Below, piece after piece: positions 27,723-36,714 of a stretch of 64,000 bases of DNA; the stretch's first letter is position 1, and each line of letters opens with the position of its first letter. A program made the position numbers and the translations under genes. The DNA is from an uncultured Pelagibacteraceae bacterium. GTDB lineage: Bacteria; Pseudomonadota; Alphaproteobacteria; Pelagibacterales; Pelagibacteraceae. Where the stretch lies: NCBI GenBank assembly GCA_902617025.1, contig CACMVB010000003.1, forward strand, positions 1-64,000. The letters are read 5' to 3'. The notes under the pieces are model-generated. The model ran no database searches and was not told the origin of the DNA. It saw nothing but the letters and a program-made list of their open reading frames with translations.

Positions 27723-28437
27723 AAAAATACTCATTACTGGAGCAACAGGTGGCATAGGCAACTGTTTAGTTGATAAATTCAATAGTTTTGATTGTCAAAT
27801 TTTAGCTACAGGCACTAATCAATCTAAACTTCAAAAATTGAAAGAAAAATTTCCTAATGTTCATACACAAAGTTTTAAACTTAACGAACACGAGAATATT
27901 GAAAAATTTATTGAAGAGGCTAATAAAACATTAAATGGACTAGACGTTCTTATTAACAACGCAGGGATAACTTTAGATAATTTATCAATTAGATTGTCCG
28001 AAGAAAATTGGAAAAAAGTTTTAGATATAAACTTAACTGCAACTTTTTTAATGTGTAAATATGCTATTAAAAAAATGTTAAAAAACAAAAAAGGAAAAAT
28101 AATAAATATTACATCAATTGTCGGACATACAGGAAATTTAGGACAAGCAAATTATTCTGCATCAAAAGCAGGTATTGTAGCTTTCTCTAAAAGTTTAGCT
28201 ATAGAGTATGCAAAAAAAAATATAAATATAAATTGCGTATCTCCTGGTTTTATTAAAACTGAAATGACTGATAACATCAAAGAAGATTTCAAAAATAATC
28301 TGATAAGTAAAATACCATCTGGAAACCTTGGGACTGGTGAGGATGTTTCTAATTGCGTAGCTTTTTTAGCTTCAGATATGGCAAACTACATTAATGGAGA
28401 AACCATACATGTTAATGGCGGAATGTATATGGCTTGA
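27706..28437 (+). CDS. fabG: 3-oxoacyl-ACP reductase
   Basis: FabG reduces 3-ketoacyl-ACP with NADPH in fatty-acid elongation. The short-chain dehydrogenase signature is complete: TGATGGIG (residues 11-18) for cofactor binding, NNAG, the catalytic Ser in ITSIVG, and YSASKAG with the Tyr and Lys, ending with GETIHVNGGMYM. The length of 243 residues is typical. Its start lies within the end of fabD, and the acpP promoter overlaps its stop codon. Confidence 0.97.
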   Translation: MNLKNKKILITGATGGIGNCLVDKFNSFDCQILATGTNQSKLQKLKEKFPNVHTQSFKLNEHENIEKFIEEANKTLNGLDVLINNAGITLDNLSIRLSEENWKKVLDINLTATFLMCKYAIKKMLKNKKGKIINITSIVGHTGNLGQANYSASKAGIVAFSKSLAIEYAKKNININCVSPGFIKTEMTDNIKEDFKNNLISKIPSGNLGTGEDVSNCVAFLASDMANYINGETIHVNGGMYMA

Positions 28438-28461
28438 CAATTCTGATTAATAATCTATTAA
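28434..28461 (+). promoter_or_regulatory. Probable acpP promoter
   Basis: A consensus -35 TTGACA (28434-28439), which overlaps the fabG stop codon, is followed after 16 bases by TATTAA (28456-28461), leaving a leader of about 17 bases with an AAGGA ribosome site before acpP. This would let acpP be transcribed well above fabD-fabG. Confidence 0.55.
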
Positions 28462-28484
28462 GAAATTAAACACGAAAGGAATTC

Positions 28485-28724
28485 ATGTCAGACGATATAA
28501 AAGGAAAGGTTAAGAAAATAGTTGCTGATCACTTGGGGATCGAAGAAGAAAAAGTCACAGAAGAGGCAAGCTTCATAGATGATTTAGGCGCAGACAGTCT
28601 AGATACAGTTGAACTGGTTATGGCATTCGAGGAGGAGTTTGGATCTGAAATTTCTGATAGTGAGGCTGAAAAAATTTTGACTGTCGGGGATGCAGTGAAA
28701 TTCATTGAAAGTAAATCAGGTTAA
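28485..28724 (+). CDS. acpP: Acyl carrier protein
   Basis: ACP carries growing acyl chains on a 4'-phosphopantetheine arm attached to Ser38 in the motif [12 protein letters not shown]. The 79-residue acidic protein has the standard four-helix sequence ([22 protein letters not shown] at the start). It is encoded between fabG and gmk and preceded by its own probable promoter and an AAGGA ribosome site, which fits the very high abundance normal for ACP. The gene is visibly less A-rich than its neighbours, as expected for a highly expressed gene. Confidence 0.98.
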   Translation: MSDDIKGKVKKIVADHLGIEEEKVTEEASFIDDLGADSLDTVELVMAFEEEFGSEISDSEAEKILTVGDAVKFIESKSG

Positions 28725-28740
28725 TATTTTTAATATTTAA

Positions 28741-29340
28741 ATGTTTCATGGTGGAGAAAATATCATGGTTATATTATCTTCTCCATCAGGAGTAGGAAAA
28801 ACTACGTTAACAAAAAAAATCCAACAAAAATATCCTAATTTTAAAATCTCAGTTTCTCATACAACAAGATCTCCAAGATCTAACGAAGTTGACGGAGTAG
28901 ATTATCACTTTGTATCAAAAGACAATTTCAAAAAATTAATTAAAGAAAACAAGTTTTATGAATATGCTAAGATTTTTGAAAATTATTACGGCACTTTAAA
29001 ACAGAGTGTTGATAGTACAATTAAGAGCAATGATATAATATTTGATATTGACTGGCAGGGTACCAAAAAATTATCAAAATTTAAAAATTTAAATTTGATT
29101 AAAATCTATCTTATTACAGAAAATAAAGAAGAATTAAAAAATAGATTGGTAAAAAGAGATCAAAATACACAAATTGAAGTAGAGAAAAGGTACAGATCAT
29201 TCGACGAAGATGTAAAACACTGGAAAGATTACGATTATATAGTAATAAACAAAAATCTAGATATATGTTTCAAGCAAATAGAAAGCATAATAAACTTAAT
29301 TAAAAAAAAATTAGTTATCTCTTCTCGTATAGCTCTGTAA
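28741..29340 (+). CDS. gmk: Guanylate kinase
   Basis: Gmk phosphorylates GMP to GDP, following GuaA in the GTP pathway. The P-loop SSPSGVGKTT lies at residues 13-22, followed by the GMP-binding SHTTRSPRSNEVDGVDYHF and the Tyr/Glu positions in FYEYAKIFENYYG. The length is 199 residues. I keep the ATG at 28741, giving a start like other alphaproteobacterial Gmk proteins, though an ATG at 28765 preceded by GGTGGAG is an alternative. Its end overlaps the convergent rsmA by 26 bases, the longest convergent overlap in the window. Confidence 0.95.
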   Translation: MFHGGENIMVILSSPSGVGKTTLTKKIQQKYPNFKISVSHTTRSPRSNEVDGVDYHFVSKDNFKKLIKENKFYEYAKIFENYYGTLKQSVDSTIKSNDIIFDIDWQGTKKLSKFKNLNLIKIYLITENKEELKNRLVKRDQNTQIEVEKRYRSFDEDVKHWKDYDYIVINKNLDICFKQIESIINLIKKKLVISSRIAL

Positions 29341-30100
29341 TTTTATAATAATAATCTGGTTTCAAGTCTGAAGGTCGTAAATTTAAATTTAAGTGTTCAA
29401 TTTTATTTATTTCATCAATGTGTAATAATTTTTTGAGATTTTTATTAATCATTTTTCTTTTATTTGAAAAAAGTATATTCGTAACTTTTTCAAGATTATT
29501 CAAGTTTTTGATTTTAAACATTTCATTTTTTTTAGGTTGAAAATGAATAACTTGAGAGATTACCTTTGGTCTAGGAAAAAAACAATTTCTAGAAACTTGA
29601 AAATCTTTAATAAGATTTAGCCTATAATTAGTTAAAATAGAAAGTCTTCCGTAATTTGATGATGGATACTTTGATAATATTTTTTCACCAAGCTCTTTTT
29701 GAAACATAAAAATTAAGTCTGAAAATTTTGGAGGCCATTTTCTAAATTTTATAATTTTTACTAATATTTGAGAAGATATATTATAAGGAAGATTACCTAC
29801 AATAATTGAATTTTTACGTTCAATTTTTTCTATATTAAATTTTAAAATATCAGCGTTATAAATTTTAATAAATTTTTTAGTAAAATATTTTTGTTTTAAT
29901 AATTTTACCAAATGAAAATCTTTTTCGATTAAAATCAATTTTTTTGGTTTGTTCTTTATTATTTCATCAGTCAATGAACCATTTCCTGGTCCTATTTCAA
30001 TTACATTTCTATTTTTGAAATTAGCACATTTTATAATTTTTTTTTTAATATTATTATCAATAAGAAAATTTTGACCTAAAGATTTTTTAGCGAATTTCAT
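29315..30100 (-). CDS. rsmA: 16S rRNA dimethyladenosine transferase
   Basis: RsmA (KsgA) dimethylates two adjacent adenosines near the 3' end of 16S rRNA (A1518 and A1519 in E. coli). KKSLGQNFLIDNNIKKKI begins the protein, VIEIGPGNGSLT binds S-adenosylmethionine, and GNLPYNISSQILV is the catalytic motif. The length of 261 residues is normal. It ends the lptF-lptG-lptD-surA-pdxA-rsmA operon, in which each junction overlaps; this order is widely conserved. The last 26 bases lie on the opposite strand of the gmk end. Confidence 0.96.
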   Translation of the reverse strand: MKFAKKSLGQNFLIDNNIKKKIIKCANFKNRNVIEIGPGNGSLTDEIIKNKPKKLILIEKDFHLVKLLKQKYFTKKFIKIYNADILKFNIEKIERKNSIIVGNLPYNISSQILVKIIKFRKWPPKFSDLIFMFQKELGEKILSKYPSSNYGRLSILTNYRLNLIKDFQVSRNCFFPRPKVISQVIHFQPKKNEMFKIKNLNNLEKVTNILFSNKRKMINKNLKKLLHIDEINKIEHLNLNLRPSDLKPDYYYKITELYEKR

Positions 30101-31062
30101 TTTTTTAAATTTTTAAAAAAATTCAAACATTTAATTAAACTCGTTGGATCAGCCATATTTTTTTTGATTAATTTATAAGCAGTTCCATGATCGGGAGATA
30201 ATCTGATATATTTTAACCCTAGAGTAATATTTATTGCATCAAATTTAAAAAGACTTTTAAATGGTGACAAAACCTGATCATGATACATACCTATTAATAC
30301 ATCATAATTTTTGTAATCTTTAATAAATATATTATCTGAAACAAGGGGACCCGTTATATTTGCACCAAGAGCTTTACACTTTTTAATAGCTGGAATAATA
30401 ATTCTCATCTCTTCAGAATTTTTTCTATATTCTGCATTATGTGGATTTAATCCAAGGACACCAATTGAAGGTTTTTTACCTAAATTTTTTTTAAACCAAT
30501 GATTAATAGTTTTTACCTTGTTTACAATAAGGTGCTTATTTAGTTTTTTTGATACTTCTCGGACGTCAATATGAGTAGTAATAGGACAAACTGATAGAAA
30601 TTTATTCTTTATCAGCATTACTTCGGAGTTGTTCTTAATCTTACATTTAGCAGCTAAATATTCCGTAACTCCTATTTTTTTTCTTCCTAATAAATTTTTA
30701 TCGATTGCGCAATTTATTATACCTATAACATCGTTTTTTAAAGCTAATTTATGAGCTGTATTGAGAGATTTTTTTATAAAATGAGAGGCTGAACTTTTAT
30801 CTACTTTAAAAGGATTTTTAAAATTTAAGTTAATATTTAAAATTTTAAGAGAATCTTCTCCTTTGTTTTGATTTATATCTTTTACTAAAGAAATTTTTGT
30901 AGGTAATTTCAAAAGTTTGATTTGTTTTGAAATTAAATCATAATTTGATATCAAGATTATTCTTTTTCTCAATGAAATATTTAATTTTCTCCATGTTTTG
31001 ATTAATATCTCAGAGTTAATACTATTTGGATCACCTCCTACTATTAGAATTTTATTTTTCAT
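30097..31062 (-). CDS. pdxA: 4-hydroxythreonine-4-phosphate dehydrogenase
   Basis: PdxA oxidises 4-phosphohydroxy-threonine in the DXP-dependent route to pyridoxal 5'-phosphate, the cofactor used for instance by SufS in this window. GGDPNSINSEI at the start, the metal-binding THIDVREVS, the LGLNPHNAEY segment and GMYHDQVLSPFK with a metal-ligand histidine are conserved, as is SPDHGTAY near the end. Its 321 residues are standard. It overlaps surA and rsmA by four bases each. Confidence 0.95.
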   Translation of the reverse strand: MKNKILIVGGDPNSINSEILIKTWRKLNISLRKRIILISNYDLISKQIKLLKLPTKISLVKDINQNKGEDSLKILNINLNFKNPFKVDKSSASHFIKKSLNTAHKLALKNDVIGIINCAIDKNLLGRKKIGVTEYLAAKCKIKNNSEVMLIKNKFLSVCPITTHIDVREVSKKLNKHLIVNKVKTINHWFKKNLGKKPSIGVLGLNPHNAEYRKNSEEMRIIIPAIKKCKALGANITGPLVSDNIFIKDYKNYDVLIGMYHDQVLSPFKSLFKFDAINITLGLKYIRLSPDHGTAYKLIKKNMADPTSLIKCLNFFKNLKK

Positions 31063-31985
31063 CTGTATTCAATTAAAATTGAGTTTTTGAGCTTTGAAAT
31101 GTGACTTTGAGAATAAAGATTAAATAACTCATTTTTTCTTTGATTTAATAAATTTTTCCTCAATTCAGATACATTAAGTTTGTTTGTTTCAGATGCTCTT
31201 CTATCATTAATTTTGAGAAACAATATGCTATTTTGTTTTTTTATAGGTTCACTAATTTCCCCTGGTTGCATTTTATAAATTACATCATAAATTTGATTTG
31301 ATAGCGTTTTAACGTTCAGCCATCCTAAATTTCCTTTTTGCGATGCACTTGGAGAAATGCTGTATTTTAAAGCAGCGTTTTCGAAACCTATTTCTTTAAT
31401 GTCATTTTGAATCTCAATAATACTAGTTTTATCAGATTTCTGGTTAACCATTATCTCAATTTCTGAAATATTAACCTCCTCTATTTTTTTATTATTTTTA
31501 ATAATTTCCTCAAGTTCATCATTTACAGAGTCTTCATTAAAAGAAATTTTTTTTGAATAAATTTCGTAAATTAATTTTTTCCATTTTAATTCTGTTTTTA
31601 CTTCATCTAAAAATAGATCATAACTTAATTTATTTTTAATAAAATTTTCTTGAAAACCTAATATATCATTATTAGATATTCTATTAAGATAATTTGTTAA
31701 TTGAATTTGATCCAGATTCAAATTATATTTTAATAATTCAATTTTTTTTATTTTTAGCTGAACTATAGAGTCCAATGATCTTTTTTTTAATTTGTTAATA
31801 TTGTATTGATTAATTTCTTGATTTGTTAAATATAATGTTCTTAAAATTTTATCTTTAACTTCATAATTAGTAATAATTTCATTTTCTACCTTTAATAAAA
31901 TCTTATTGCTTGTTTTAGCTATTAAGATATTTTCATTAACTAAAAAAATTATAATAAAAAAAATTTTATATAAAAAAATTTTCAT
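31059..31985 (-). CDS. surA: SurA-like periplasmic peptidyl-prolyl isomerase
   Basis: SurA chaperones unfolded outer-membrane proteins such as the LptD encoded just before it. A signal peptide (MKIFLYKIFFIIIFLVNENILIA) is followed by an N-terminal helical chaperone domain with VENEIITNYEVKDKI and a single parvulin-type isomerase domain (about residues 175-285) recognisable by SPSASQKGNLGWLN and MQPGEISEPIKK. E. coli SurA has two parvulin domains; one is common in alphaproteobacteria. The protein is 308 residues. The start overlaps lptD and the end overlaps pdxA, four bases each. Confidence 0.9.
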   Translation of the reverse strand: MKIFLYKIFFIIIFLVNENILIAKTSNKILLKVENEIITNYEVKDKILRTLYLTNQEINQYNINKLKKRSLDSIVQLKIKKIELLKYNLNLDQIQLTNYLNRISNNDILGFQENFIKNKLSYDLFLDEVKTELKWKKLIYEIYSKKISFNEDSVNDELEEIIKNNKKIEEVNISEIEIMVNQKSDKTSIIEIQNDIKEIGFENAALKYSISPSASQKGNLGWLNVKTLSNQIYDVIYKMQPGEISEPIKKQNSILFLKINDRRASETNKLNVSELRKNLLNQRKNELFNLYSQSHISKLKNSILIEYR

Positions 31986-34381
31986 CTGTTAAATGATGGA
32001 GAGTTAATATTACCAAAAGGGGTTAGAGTAATTTTAAACATCAAAGAATTTTCTGGTTCTAATTCTGAGTCATTATAAAATTCCCTTCTATAAACTAACC
32101 CAGCCCTTAAACAGTCATTAATATATTCATAGCTCAAATTGTAAAATTCTGCTGAGTTACTTATTAAATTCCTTTTAGTTTCAAAGGAAAATAGTCCTTT
32201 TTCATTTTGCGCTATATTAAATTTAGATTTAAAATATTTTTGATTACCAATGTGATTATTTTCCTCTAGATAAGTGAAATCAATATCTAAATAATCTAAT
32301 GAAATTTTAGTTCCTAATTCATTGTAATTAAAGTCACTAAAATTTTGATCTAGAGCGAATTTATAATTTAAGTTTAATCTATCATTTATGTCAAAGTTAG
32401 CAGAACCTACTAAATCCGATAGTTTTTCGTCTAAACTTGTTTCTGAGGACATTTTTTTATTTTCCTTTTCATTGATAATTTGAGCTAAGGAGAAATCGAA
32501 ATTTTTGTCGTTTTTGTTAATTTTATAATCAAAACCTACAGTAGCGCTCAAGCCTTTTTCAAAATTATTCATATTATCAATTCTTTCTATTTCAAAAGCT
32601 TTTGTAGGGTTCAATCTAGAACCACTATTCTCCTTTCTCATTTCACCAGGTGAATATCTCAAAAGCATTTTTGGAGTAAATAAATGTAAAATATCATTAT
32701 TCTTTTTTTGTAAATTAATTTCTGACAGATAACCTAAAGCACCATGGAGCTCATTTGTTGGATCTTTTTTATATAAATTTTCATTAGTCACTTCATAATT
32801 AATATTTTTAAAATGACCTATTAATTTGCTTTTTATACCGTTTTTAAAATTAAGGCTATTTGAGGTCCAATTAAAATCATTTATTAAAAAGTTAGTGATC
32901 TTATTAGTGTCATAATTGTTAATTTTAAAATTTGTTTGTAAATCTAAATTTCCAAATTTATTACTACTAAATAAACTTTTATCAAAAGTGATCTCAGGAA
33001 GTATAAATTCATATTTATCGTTATAATTGTCTTTTAATGTTTCATAAACACTTGCATTAAAACCAAAAAAAATATCATCATCCTCGTGTGTAAAATTTAA
33101 AGAATTTTCAAGAGTATCATTATTATAATCAACTAAATTAGATTTTATTTTATATAATTTTAAATATTTATCATTAGAAACGTCTTGTAGAGTAAGATTT
33201 AGTGTATTTTTCGAATTTTGTTTAAAACTAAAGTTTTTTACATACTTTGCAAAAAAATGTGATTTTTCCCCCGTTTTTTTTGTTGCAGAATTTTTTTTGT
33301 AACCTTGAGTGTAACCAAAATTTGTCAATAAACTAGAATCTTTAAATGCTTGATGATAATCTCCAATAAATAAAGGATGCTCTTTAGAAAAAATTCTAGT
33401 TGATAATGTAAAGTTTTTGTCATTACTTATATCAAAGAAGTAGGGAATTGAAATTCCAGATCCTAAGTTCTTTGTGTTTGTAAGTAAGGGAGGAAGAAAA
33501 CCACTTCTTCGCTCAACAGAGGGATCTGGATGAGATAATTTTGGAATATATAGAATAGGAATATTGTAAACTTTTACAACAGCATTATCGTAATAAATTG
33601 TTTTTTTCTTATTTGAATGACGTATTTCAGATGCTCGTATTTCCCAAGGAGGACATTTATCCTTTTCTCTATAGTCACATAATGTAAAAACACCTTTTTT
33701 GAACGAGCTATCATCTTTATTCAAATGCAAAGTATTGGCAAATATTCTAGGTTTATTTTCTTTTTTATATTTAAAGTCTTCATTATCAAGAAAAGCTTTT
33801 ATATCAGTTCCTAAAATTTCCTTTTTTTTTGTATCAATATATATTTGAGAAAAATTATAGGTATTTTGTTTATTATCCTCAATCCTAATTTTTCCTATTG
33901 ATTTGAAAATATCTTTTTTTATGAGATATTCAAAGTTATCTAAAAAAATTAAATTTTTATCTTTATCAATTATTTTTGTTTCATTTTCTGACTTAATAAA
34001 ATTTTTTTCTTTATTTAATATAATATCTTCACTTTCTATTATATAATTTTCTGAAGTGATTATTTTTGTTGGACCTTTACTAATAAAAATTTTTTTAACT
34101 TCATCATATTCAGCGTATTCTGTTTTGATTGTATTTTTTTTTATATCAGTGGATTTTATATTTTTTTTAAGAATTAAAAATCTTTTTTCTTTATTATATT
34201 CAACATAATCACTTTCAATCTTAATACCATCATCAGTTTCTACTATCACGTCATTTTCAAAAATTGAAATTTTTTTATTTTTATCTAAGGTAATATTTTT
34301 AGCTTTAATTTTTAAGTTTTCTGCAAAAACATTTGTGCAAATGAAAGAAAAGAAAAAAATAAAAAAAAATTTATTTTTCAT
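31982..34381 (-). CDS. lptD: LPS-assembly outer membrane protein LptD
   Basis: LptD is the outer-membrane barrel that inserts lipopolysaccharide into the outer leaflet. A signal peptide ending VFA-EN precedes an OstA/LptA-like beta-jellyroll domain (about residues 25-190) with the repeated pattern IESDYVEYNKEKRFLILKKN, then a large barrel that includes IPYFFDISNDKNFTLSTRIF. Three cysteines (FTLCDYREKDKC and EYINDCLR near the end) could form the inter-domain disulfide needed for assembly. At 799 residues it is normal. With lptF and lptG it implies LPS export, although lptA, lptB, lptC and lptE are not in the window. Confidence 0.93.
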   Translation of the reverse strand: MKNKFFFIFFFSFICTNVFAENLKIKAKNITLDKNKKISIFENDVIVETDDGIKIESDYVEYNKEKRFLILKKNIKSTDIKKNTIKTEYAEYDEVKKIFISKGPTKIITSENYIIESEDIILNKEKNFIKSENETKIIDKDKNLIFLDNFEYLIKKDIFKSIGKIRIEDNKQNTYNFSQIYIDTKKKEILGTDIKAFLDNEDFKYKKENKPRIFANTLHLNKDDSSFKKGVFTLCDYREKDKCPPWEIRASEIRHSNKKKTIYYDNAVVKVYNIPILYIPKLSHPDPSVERRSGFLPPLLTNTKNLGSGISIPYFFDISNDKNFTLSTRIFSKEHPLFIGDYHQAFKDSSLLTNFGYTQGYKKNSATKKTGEKSHFFAKYVKNFSFKQNSKNTLNLTLQDVSNDKYLKLYKIKSNLVDYNNDTLENSLNFTHEDDDIFFGFNASVYETLKDNYNDKYEFILPEITFDKSLFSSNKFGNLDLQTNFKINNYDTNKITNFLINDFNWTSNSLNFKNGIKSKLIGHFKNINYEVTNENLYKKDPTNELHGALGYLSEINLQKKNNDILHLFTPKMLLRYSPGEMRKENSGSRLNPTKAFEIERIDNMNNFEKGLSATVGFDYKINKNDKNFDFSLAQIINEKENKKMSSETSLDEKLSDLVGSANFDINDRLNLNYKFALDQNFSDFNYNELGTKISLDYLDIDFTYLEENNHIGNQKYFKSKFNIAQNEKGLFSFETKRNLISNSAEFYNLSYEYINDCLRAGLVYRREFYNDSELEPENSLMFKITLTPFGNINSPSFNR

Positions 34382-35459
34382 TTATTTGTAAAACTCCTAT
34401 AAAAGTAAATAGACTTAATGCAATCACTGGTGCCCAAACAGCTAAAATTAGAGGTATTCTATTGGTCTGTCCTAAAGCTAAGGATAAGTCTTTAAAATAA
34501 AATACTAAAACAGTGATAATTAACCCTAATATTATAAACTTAAAGTTATCGGACCTTTTTAAAGTATTCATGGTGAGTATTGCCGCTATCGCGGTCATCA
34601 TGAGCAAGAAAAACGGCAGAGATAACATCGTGTGTAAACTTTGGTTTAAGAAAGACTTATTATATCCACTTTTTATTAAAGTTTTATAATTTGTTAAAAG
34701 ATCTAAAAAAGACATAGTATCAAAGTTTTTAAAAAGGCTGTTTATCTTTTCAAAATTATAAATAGAACTAATTTTATAATTATCTACTTTACGATCTTTT
34801 AATATACCACCTGTGTTTTTTAGAATAGTAACATCCTTTAGCTCCCATATATTTTCTTTAATATTTACTTTTTTTGAAACTATTTTTTCATATAAATTAT
34901 ACTCTTCGTCTAAGTGAAAAATAGTGACATCAATAAGACTCATTCCCTCAGGTTTTTTGGCAGATATTATTCTTTCTCCTTTATTTAAACTTTCCTTTAT
35001 CCATAATCCGTTTTTATTGAACGTTACCAAGTGATCAATATCTCTTGAATATTTTGATTTTGTTTTTTCATAATATTTTACCATCGAGGAAGTAAAAGGA
35101 TTTACAAATATAAGCACAAACCAACCTAACAAAAATGAAATTACTGCTAATATTGAAAATATCCTAATATTTGAATATCCATAAACTTTTAAAGTTAATA
35201 AGTCTTTATTATTACGAATACTCATCATAAACCACATGCTAGAAATAAAAATAATAAACGGAAGCAAAGTAATCAAAAGACTTGGAATAAAAATACTTGT
35301 TAAAATTAAAGGCATTAAAATACTCACTTCGATATTCTTAAAAAATTCTATTTCTTCAAAAAGATTAAGAATAATTCCAAAACAATAAGCGATAAGAATA
35401 GTTACGAAGAAACATTTTAAAAAGTTTTTTAAAATATAATTTAATATGATCTTATTCAT
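34371..35459 (-). CDS. lptG: LPS export ABC transporter permease LptG
   Basis: The 362-residue protein has the LptF/LptG (YjgP/YjgQ) layout: three transmembrane helices at the N-terminus, a periplasmic jellyroll domain of about 170 residues, and three helices at the C-terminus, including FFLLMMTAIAAILTMN. It pairs with LptF to form the transmembrane part of the LptB2FG extractor that pulls LPS from the inner membrane. I assign LptG by position after lptF and by the conserved DLLTNYKTLIKSGYN stretch. It overlaps lptF by one base and lptD by 11 bases. Confidence 0.92.
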   Translation of the reverse strand: MNKIILNYILKNFLKCFFVTILIAYCFGIILNLFEEIEFFKNIEVSILMPLILTSIFIPSLLITLLPFIIFISSMWFMMSIRNNKDLLTLKVYGYSNIRIFSILAVISFLLGWFVLIFVNPFTSSMVKYYEKTKSKYSRDIDHLVTFNKNGLWIKESLNKGERIISAKKPEGMSLIDVTIFHLDEEYNLYEKIVSKKVNIKENIWELKDVTILKNTGGILKDRKVDNYKISSIYNFEKINSLFKNFDTMSFLDLLTNYKTLIKSGYNKSFLNQSLHTMLSLPFFLLMMTAIAAILTMNTLKRSDNFKFIILGLIITVLVFYFKDLSLALGQTNRIPLILAVWAPVIALSLFTFIGVLQINEK

Positions 35460-36580
35460 TAAATTTTAGATTCCCTAGAAAAATTGAATTTTAAAAAAAA
35501 ATAAAAAAATAATGCTAAGATCACGGGAGCAATTAAATAAAAAACTTTTACGATAGAGTTTATACCAGTGTATCTCAGAGCTAACTCTGTAAAAACAACT
35601 AACAAAAAACTATAAAAAAATATTGAAAATTTCTGAAAATATTTCCTATTAGATTTTATTAATAACATAGAGCAAATTAAAGAAACTACTGGTATGTAAA
35701 AAGGAAGAATCATTCGTCTATTTAAAGCCGGTATCACTTCCTCAGTAAAACTTTTATCACATAATTCTTCTCCCACTCTTGAAGGTAAAATACATTTCAT
35801 TAATTTAATAGTCGAGGTTTCTTGAATTTTTGGTTTTTTTATTGTAGTTGTTGATAGACCTCCTAAATCTATATTCAATTGATCGAATTTAATAATTTCA
35901 TTTTCATTACTATTTTTTTTTGTTGAAATTATTTGCCCATTTATGAGAAATAATTTCCTTTCATCTACTTTTCCCATTTCAGCCACTATGGTTGTACTCG
36001 AAGTTTTTGAAATATTTGATGATAGATTTTTTAAATTATTACCATCATCATGTAAAAAAATATGTTTAATCTCGTCGTTAATCTTTTTCTCGACAATAAA
36101 AGTAAATCCTTTAAAAGAGTCACTAAATTGTTGGCTTCGTATTGTAGGTAAAAAAGAATTTAGATTGTCATCACTTAAAGATAGTCTAGATTTATTCAAA
36201 GCAAGAGGGGTTAAAAAAGCAGAAAATAAAATATATAATAATAATGTAATAATTGATGTTATAAAAAAAAGATTTACAACATGAATTTTTTTTACACCGG
36301 ATGTCCATAAAATCACAAATTCACCATCTTGCTTATGTTTATGAATAAAAATTGTGAGCGCTAGCAAGAATGCAAGGGGGATAAATTTTGGCAATATACC
36401 GAATAAATTTAAAATTGAGTATTTAAAATAAATTACAACAGGATATCCATTTTCAACAATAAGGTCTAAAAAGCTTACTGCCCTTACCGTTAAAGCAATA
36501 ACAGCTAAACCAAACAAAATAAGTAGAAATGTTTTAAGTATTTCTCTAAGAAAATTATAATAAATTTTATTTTGAAGCAT
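35459..36580 (-). CDS. lptF: LPS export ABC transporter permease LptF
   Basis: The protein shows the same six-helix plus jellyroll architecture as LptG. LREILKTFLLILFGLAVIALTVRAVSFLD-like sequence at the N-terminus and FVILWTSGVKKIHVV, the coupling region contacting LptB, are typical of the first gene of the pair, as is the ALNRRMILPFYIP segment before the last helices. I choose the ATG at 36580 (373 residues), which matches family starts; an in-frame start at 36676 would add 32 residues with no family support and use most of the intergenic region. It heads the six-gene envelope operon. Confidence 0.92.
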   Translation of the reverse strand: MLQNKIYYNFLREILKTFLLILFGLAVIALTVRAVSFLDLIVENGYPVVIYFKYSILNLFGILPKFIPLAFLLALTIFIHKHKQDGEFVILWTSGVKKIHVVNLFFITSIITLLLYILFSAFLTPLALNKSRLSLSDDNLNSFLPTIRSQQFSDSFKGFTFIVEKKINDEIKHIFLHDDGNNLKNLSSNISKTSSTTIVAEMGKVDERKLFLINGQIISTKKNSNENEIIKFDQLNIDLGGLSTTTIKKPKIQETSTIKLMKCILPSRVGEELCDKSFTEEVIPALNRRMILPFYIPVVSLICSMLLIKSNRKYFQKFSIFFYSFLLVVFTELALRYTGINSIVKVFYLIAPVILALFFYFFLKFNFSRESKI

Positions 36581-36664
36581 GCTTATATAATGTATATAAA
36601 TAATGCATCCATAAAATAAATTCAACTTAAGAGTGAACAATGATAATTTTTTCGTTGAAATGTA

Positions 36665-36684
36665 GTATATATGCACTTATATAC
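36665..36684. promoter_or_regulatory. Perfect inverted repeat upstream of pepA
   Basis: GTATATA-TGCACT-TATATAC is a perfect 7-base inverted repeat with a 6-base centre, located 31-50 bases before the pepA ATG in the lptF/pepA divergent region. It is positioned like an operator or a -10 region for either gene. The AT alternation lowers its significance. Confidence 0.35.
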
Positions 36685-36714
36685 CAGTGACCCAAATAGA
36701 ACAAATTATAAATT

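Noticed and set aside
36581-36676. N-terminal extension of LptF
   Set aside because: The extra 32 residues have no family support and occupy the divergent promoter region.
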